Assembly (NCBI RefSeq): GCF_012641395.1
Contig: NZ_JABAIH010000005.1
Coordinates: 425,312 to 489,311 of the forward strand
Length of the DNA: 64,000 nucleotides
Reading direction: 5' to 3'
Origin: Rhizobium sp. P32RR-XVIII
GTDB taxonomy: Bacteria > Pseudomonadota > Alphaproteobacteria > Rhizobiales > Rhizobiaceae
The first letter of the stretch is position 1; the number at the start of each line of letters is the position of its first letter. Position numbers and translations under genes: made by a program. Below are positions 59,484 through 64,000 of the stretch, in pieces. The notes under the pieces are model-generated. The model had not been told where the DNA came from, searched no databases, and was given only the letters and a program-made list of their open reading frames with translations.

Positions 59484-59728
59484 GGGGCAAAATGGTATTG
59501 CTGTTCTTCTGGCAGAAGCGACGGCTGCAAGTGCGGCATTGGGCCGGATCGCGAGCCTTGTTTTATTCGGCACTAAGGTCGGGAAGCGAAGCCGTATCCG
59601 CGCTCAAAGCAGGTTTCGCGGACCTCATGCGGCCAATGGCGTTGATTGGAGCCTCCCGTTACCGGTCCTCGACCCTGCAAACGAATTCGCACGTTCTCTC
59701 GCCAAGGTGCTGGTGGACGAAGGCAGGG

Positions 59729-59848
59729 ATGCAGGAGCAAACCGCCCAACTGCTTCGCGCCATCGGAGGCGTAGGCAACCGCATTGACGGGCTAACTAAA
59801 CGGCTCGATCGCTTTTACGAGAACCAGCTGCGCCGCACGCGCTCTTAA
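59729..59848 (+). CDS. possible 39-residue helical peptide
   Basis: A short frame with a GAAGGCAGGG ribosome-like site: MQEQTAQLLRAIGGVGNRI followed by a charged helix to RRTRS. It could be a genuine small protein or a remnant of a longer coiled-coil gene. No family is recognised. Confidence 0.3.
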   Translation: MQEQTAQLLRAIGGVGNRIDGLTKRLDRFYENQLRRTRS

Positions 59849-59867
59849 CTAACGACCGCCCCTTCAG

Positions 59868-60254
59868 CTAGCTGCCTGAGGTGCGCTTTTTGCTCCGGTA
59901 TTTAAACGGGTTTCTAGCCGCTTCTTCTCTTGCGAGGGCTACTAAATCGAAAATTTGAGCCCTGCTTAAATGCGGATATGCTGTTCTAACTTGCCTTACG
60001 AGATCCCTAAACTCTCGCTCTGACATTCTTGCACTGGGATCAAACAGCTTGTCTTTGAGATAGTTGGAAACTGGTTTGCATAAATAGAGGCCCGCAACGG
60101 TGCCCATGGCCCCAAGGGCTACTACGCCCAGGGGATTCATAGATTTGCGACCAACTTGCAATCCGACACTGGCCGCGCCGGCGACGCAAAGCGCGTAAGC
60201 CATGTGACTCCTGAAGTTTTCAGGAAAGAAGTCGAAATCATCAAGCGACATCAT
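59868..60254 (-). CDS. small membrane protein, unknown
   Basis: A 128-residue protein with two membrane segments (about 18-34, MAYALCVAGAASVGLQVG, and about 40-60, NPLGVVALGAMGTVAGLYLC) and a basic C-terminal cytosolic part (REFRDLVRQVRTAYPHLSRA). The ATG at 60254 follows GGAG; the frame opens 39 bases earlier. No family is recognised. Confidence 0.55.
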   Translation of the reverse strand: MMSLDDFDFFPENFRSHMAYALCVAGAASVGLQVGRKSMNPLGVVALGAMGTVAGLYLCKPVSNYLKDKLFDPSARMSEREFRDLVRQVRTAYPHLSRAQIFDLVALAREEAARNPFKYRSKKRTSGS

Positions 60255-60753
60255 CCTAGCTCCCTGAAAACGGAGGAAGAATGAGTAGGCCATGTTCGCG
60301 GTGTAGCATCAACTCGTCAATTAGAGCTAACGCGCTACCGCCCCATCATCGTGGAGAGGCGGTCTGGTGCGGCGGGTGGTAGCCGCCAGCGACGAAGCGC
60401 CTTCAAGGAGGGGTTGCAAGGCCTGCTTCGCCTGGGAGTGGTCTGGTGCATCCCTTTGAAGGCCACCCGGTAGACTGTAGTGCACGGCTCGCCTCGAGCG
60501 AAGCGAGCTTGCGCCGCATTAGGTTCGCCTAGATCCCTTGCGGCGTCGAATCGGTCTTGTGTCCAGCACGACCGACTCCAGTGGTCAGATTGCTCGAAAA
60601 TCCTTCGCGGCAAGGCTTACGATCGACCACACTTTCAGGTGAGGGTGTTGAACAGCGCCGCTACACTGCCGATGCCTTGAGACGCATCGCCCCTGTCATC
60701 ACGGGGCGATAACGCAATTCTATTCATCGAAGCGGGGATCCTTCAACCGCGCC
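60255..60753. other. intergenic region with an 8-bp hairpin
   Basis: About 500 bases without a convincing gene. ATCGCCCC pairs with GGGGCGAT at 60686-60710 around a 9-base loop, downstream of the 60754 gene on the minus strand but without a T-run. The rest is GC-rich with no recognisable element. Confidence 0.45.
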
Positions 60754-61020
60754 CTATCGATAGCAAACGCGGGTCGAGCGCGTGACCCATCTATCCTGGC
60801 GTTCGCTATAATATCGTTCCTTCTTTGTGTGGCAGGATGCATTCTGCGGCCGGTAACGGTCGCGATAATAGCGGTGATGGTAACGCGGGTAGCCGTGATA
60901 GCCGGGACCGACATAGACCCCGCTTGGTCCAACCCGGAAAACGGTATCGGCGAGCGTTGGAGCTGCGGTACCCGTCAATCCGGTAAGCGCGACAACGGCT
61001 GCGATTAAGAGCTTTCTCAT
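60754..61020 (-). CDS. small exported Tyr/His/Arg-rich protein
   Basis: An 88-residue protein with a signal peptide (LLIAAVVALTGLTGTAAPTL). The mature part carries an aromatic-basic run near residues 40-57 (GYHGYPRYHHRYYRDRY) and two cysteines near 61 and 86 that could pair. Similar short secreted proteins of unknown function are common in rhizobia. GGAG lies six bases before the ATG at 61020. Confidence 0.65.
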   Translation of the reverse strand: MRKLLIAAVVALTGLTGTAAPTLADTVFRVGPSGVYVGPGYHGYPRYHHRYYRDRYRPQNASCHTKKERYYSERQDRWVTRSTRVCYR

Positions 61021-61283
61021 GTTCATCTCCATCCAAGTATCCGATTTGTCAAACACGTACTGTCGCGGTGACAATCAGAAGCTTTCACTGTTTTTTCCTC
61101 ACGTTGTAGTTGGAGGATCAACGAGGGAGATGAGGAAACGGTTCCGTGCTTGGACTTCAGTCCGAAGGCGGTGGGACGAACGTCTCGCAGCGACAATAGT
61201 TATTGCGGCAGCGCGCGGAAACGTGGAACGAAGTGGGATTTGCAAATGTTAGGCTGAAGCGAGCACTCAATTCGGGCCGGCCG

Positions 61284-61421
61284 ATGAGAATATTGTTGAG
61301 GCTGATAATCGCAGCGATGATCGCCTCCGTCCTGGGTATCCTCGTCGTGAAACCATTCGATCGAGGGAACGGCAAGAGCGACACGCCTCCGGCGATAATC
61401 CAGCAGCCCGAACCGAAGTAG
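61284..61421 (+). CDS. possible small membrane protein
   Basis: A 45-residue frame with one hydrophobic segment (LLRLIIAAMIASVLGILVV) and a polar tail ending PPAIIQQPEPK. The ribosome site is weak. The signal-anchor look supports reality; nothing else does. Confidence 0.35.
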   Translation: MRILLRLIIAAMIASVLGILVVKPFDRGNGKSDTPPAIIQQPEPK

Positions 61422-61741
61422 GCTTTTGCCAGGCGCCATGATACCGAGAAGGGGCCGCCACGGCAGAAATGGACGCTTTGCCGGTTGGACCTAGTCGGGA
61501 AGAAGGGACGGCACTACCCACTCGATCCGCTGCTTCAATAGAATGCGTACAGCCGGCGATTGCCGCTTGTGCCCGGACCTGGTTCACGCAAGGTTCCTCC
61601 AGGAGACACGTGCTCTTACCGCCGGACAACGGTCATGGTAAGTTCCTCCGGCAGTGTTAACAGGGCCAAATGAACGCACCTAGCTAGCCGCCTGGTTCGC
61701 TATAGGGTTGCGAAGGCCCGATCACCTAGGGGAGAAGTCTC
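61422..61741. other. intergenic region, no gene seen
   Basis: About 320 bases of mixed composition without recognisable coding sequence. It presumably contains the promoter of the cupin gene. Confidence 0.4.
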
Positions 61742-62152
61742 GTGTTCAGACCCACTGTTGCTGCAATATGTGTTGCATTGGTAGCCGGGACCGGCTTCGC
61801 CGCTGACAAACCGCATAACGCCAAGGTCACCACGGTTTTCGACCACAAGCTTCCGAACGTTCCCGGGAAGAGCATGCGGGGCGTCCTGGTTGAATACGGT
61901 CCCGGTGGATCTAATCCCTCGCACACACATGCCAAGAGCGCTTTCATCTATGCAACGGTGATAGAGGGCCGCATCAAGTGCCAGATCAATGATGGCGAGC
62001 TGAAGGTCTACAATACCGGCGAAAACTGGATTGAGTCCCCTGGCGACCACCACCTCGTCAGTGCAAATGCCAGTGAGACGGAAAATGCAAAGATCCTTGC
62101 GGTCTTCGTAGTAGATACAGAAGAAACGGAACTAACTATCCCCGACAAATGA
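61742..62152 (+). CDS. exported cupin-domain protein
   Basis: A 136-residue protein with a signal peptide (VAAICVALVAGTGFAA). The cupin motif 1 is seen as NPSHTHAKSAFIYATVIEG near residues 58-76 (metal-binding His pair) and motif 2 as PGDHHLVSANASE near 100. It is probably a periplasmic metal-binding cupin of unknown ligand. The start is GTG, supported by GGGGAGAAG nine bases upstream. Confidence 0.85.
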   Translation: MFRPTVAAICVALVAGTGFAADKPHNAKVTTVFDHKLPNVPGKSMRGVLVEYGPGGSNPSHTHAKSAFIYATVIEGRIKCQINDGELKVYNTGENWIESPGDHHLVSANASETENAKILAVFVVDTEETELTIPDK

Positions 62153-62174
62153 TGGACTCAGTAAAGAAGGATGA

Positions 62175-62690
62175 TCAGCCTGGCGCTGAGCGGACTTCTG
62201 GCGCCTGACATGGACTCTTCAAGCACTCTCTGATGACGGACCGAGGGCATGACAATGGCCCTCGGAGGACTGCAGAAAGCTGCCGCACGCCGCTGGGTAA
62301 TCTCAGATCAGTGTCGGTGTCGATCTCTTCGATGATATCGGGGCTGTCGTTCTTCGGTGATCCGACTTTTCTGTCGATCGGCCACATCATCATCAGTTCA
62401 GACAGGAACGGCTTCATCAGGTCGTTTGGATCCGGCTCTGGAGAGAGCCAGCGATGATGGTCTTCGGGATGCAGAATGACCGGCATGCGGTCGTGGATCG
62501 CAGCCATCATCTCGTTCGCCGCACAGGTGACGATGGCGAAGGTGCGGATTTCAATGCCGGCCTGATCTCGGAAAATTTCCCAGACGCCGGCAAGGGCAAA
62601 GGGCTCTCCCGACTTCATGGCAATGGCCATAGGGCTGCTTGTTCTTGCCCGTTCCGAAAGGCACGGATGGAGGATGGCGAAGGCGCCGAG
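62175..62690 (-). pseudogene. SRAP (YedK/DUF159) peptidase fragment
   Basis: The readable part covers the C-terminal half of an SOS-response-associated peptidase: MAIAMKSGEPFALAGVWE, IVTCAANEMMAAIHDRMP, VILHPEDHHRWLSP and WPIDRKVGSPKNDSPDI are strongly family-like. The preceding bases encode TGKNKQPY in another frame, so a single-base insertion separates the two. The N-terminus with the catalytic Cys2 (MCGR opening), which crosslinks abasic sites, is missing. The gene is therefore a truncated, inactive copy. Confidence 0.8.
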
Positions 62691-62717
62691 AGTGGGAGCC
62701 CTTGGACCTTGGTCCAC

Positions 62718-63582
62718 TACACAGTCACGCTGATTAGCCTAGCTGTTGAGTGACGAGGAAGCGGTTTGGTCTGGGGTAATGCTCCTCGTAGCCCTTCTCC
62801 AGGGCAAAAGGAGGCCACGGCTTAACCCATCGTCCCGGTCGTGGTCTCCATCGTGCACACCGCGCCTAATTGCCCGGAACCGACAGACGCGGGGATATTT
62901 GAAAATCGAACACGCTAGCTCATCGGCGGTCGCTTTGGTTCAAGACTGAAAAACGACGTAAGAACCGTGACTGATACGGTCGTTGTTATGCTGGTGAACG
63001 TCGTAATCAAATCTGGCGGGACATCCCTGACACAAATGCGAACCCTGAAATGTGGCGGGCAATCAACGTCTTGAGAGCGGCACTGGCCAAGCAGGGTGTT
63101 GCGCGAACCCGAACTCATCAGATTGTGTGTATATGGGCGGACTCTCCCTCCCGAAGATTACTCGGAGATTGGGAATTGGCCTTACATCAGTCCACCGGAT
63201 TTTGAATGCAGCGAAGCTCCCGCGGCGGCCTCAATCCGAGGCGCAACGGATGTCAACTCCTGGGATCGGGCATCGCATCTCTCAAGCCGTGCGAGATTTC
63301 AGCGGAGAAAGTGCGGGACCTCGGGCTTTCACGATCAGCGAGGCGATGCCCCCGAGCCACGGTCCGCCGACTCCGTCGGCAGCTCGCCTATGATCTTACC
63401 TGGCCGGTCACAGTGGAAGTGTTGCGCATTGTCCCACGGCCATCATAACCAGCGGCTATCGACTTCATGGCGTGACGTCATTTCCCACTCGCCGCGCAGA
63501 ATCCCATGCTGATGGGCGTGAGTGGCAACCTTTCGCCGCCACTGCGACACTCGAACAAGGGTTCACAATCAGGAGGCTACAA
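62718..63582. other. long stretch with only decayed coding traces
   Basis: About 860 bases without an acceptable gene. A frame at 63052-63393 contains a helix-turn-helix-like phrase (LSLPKITRRLGIGLTSVHRI), reminiscent of resolvase or transposase DNA-binding ends, but the flanks are not coherent. This may be a remnant of a mobile element. Confidence 0.4.
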
Positions 63583-63996
63583 ATGCCAGTCCAGAAGCCG
63601 ATTCTAACGCCGCCCCACGGCGGAGAGATGGTGACCTCGAGCGGCGACTCGAGCATCGAGATGAAAGTGGAGAGCAGCGAGTCCGGAGGCGAATATGGCG
63701 CTGTCCTGTGGACGGTGCGAGCTGGGGAGGAGCCTCCGATGCACACCCACTCGCGCGAGGACGAGCTAGTCTACGTGGTTGAGGGGCAGCTAGTCGCGCG
63801 GGTCGGCGATGCCCGCGTCGAGGTGGGGCCGGGCGCCTACGCGGCGCTTCCCCGTGGTGTGCCGCATACGATCGAGGTGGTCGGCGACCAGGCGACCCTG
63901 CTGGTCACCTTCGTGCCGGGTGGGCTGGAGCGCTTCTTGGTGCCCCGGAAAGGCGAGCAGCCCGATCCGGCCGCTTTCGGCCTGACGCTCCCCTAG
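63583..63996 (+). CDS. cupin-domain protein
   Basis: A 137-residue single-domain cupin without signal peptide. Motif 1 is PMHTHSREDELVYVVEGQLV near residues 50-69 (His, His, Glu) and motif 2 is PRGVPHTIEVVGD near 93-105. It is likely a metal-binding enzyme or sensor of unknown substrate. AGGAGG lies ten bases before the ATG at 63583. Its GC bias is higher than the surroundings, which may reflect acquisition. Confidence 0.85.
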   Translation: MPVQKPILTPPHGGEMVTSSGDSSIEMKVESSESGGEYGAVLWTVRAGEEPPMHTHSREDELVYVVEGQLVARVGDARVEVGPGAYAALPRGVPHTIEVVGDQATLLVTFVPGGLERFLVPRKGEQPDPAAFGLTLP

Positions 63997-64000
63997 GGCC

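Noticed and set aside
60335..60613. 92-residue minus-strand frame in the gene-poor stretch
   Set aside because: The Arg/Pro-rich translation lacks a ribosome site and any recognisable family. It could belong to a repeat element, but nothing in the window repeats it.

Overview
The window reads as chromosomal DNA of an alphaproteobacterium of the Rhizobiaceae, most like Sinorhizobium/Ensifer or a close Rhizobium. GC is high, and many products are rhizobial family types (DUF1489, DUF2336, BTLCP transglutaminase-like protease, tandem PilZ protein, FecR plus CHASE2 cyclase, citrate synthase pair, ppiD-trpD-trpC-moaC-moeA block). I see no tRNA, rRNA, CRISPR array or intact insertion sequence. Genus is an inference from gene content only.

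Region 1 (1-43.9 kb) is ordinary core genome. It carries serine deaminase (sdaA), a D,D-carboxypeptidase with a SPOR tail, envelope and signalling proteins (BTLCP, PilZ, PAS, rhomboid, CBS, patatin), hisI and folE, an IscU-like scaffold followed by yidD, thrS, a PlsC-type acyltransferase, a nitroreductase/flavin reductase pair, parE, tpiA, secG and pyrG. Two citrate-synthase-like genes follow, divergent around two palindromes; one is frameshifted and the other carries an N-terminal HTH. Then come a FecR protein with a CHASE2 adenylate cyclase, a DEAD-box helicase, and the operon PpiD-like foldase-trpD-trpC-moaC-moeA. A proline iminopeptidase remnant lies at 6.0-6.3 kb.

Region 2 (44.3-55.5 kb) is a type I secretion locus and the most interesting part. 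It holds a LuxR-type regulator with a non-phosphorylatable pseudo-receiver, an RTX protein (497 aa), a related protein without RTX repeats (245 aa), a 90-aa Asp-rich protein, a 1004-aa RTX protein built of seven tandem ~85-aa units, the ABC exporter and the HlyD adaptor. A convergent, HTH-less paralogue of the regulator closes the locus. Three of the proteins share a ~44-residue module that I do not recognise from any named family. The likely picture is a family of secreted surface or matrix proteins, two with classical RTX tails, beside a dedicated exporter and paired atypical regulators. No TolC homologue is present; the outer-membrane component would have to be encoded elsewhere.

Region 3 (55.5-64 kb) is sparse accessory DNA. 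It has small membrane or secreted proteins, an uncharacterised 309-aa protein, a MerR regulator plus aldo/keto reductase with a textbook 19-bp-spacer promoter, two cupins, a truncated SRAP (YedK-like) pseudogene and long stretches without convincing genes, which suggests decay or past insertions.
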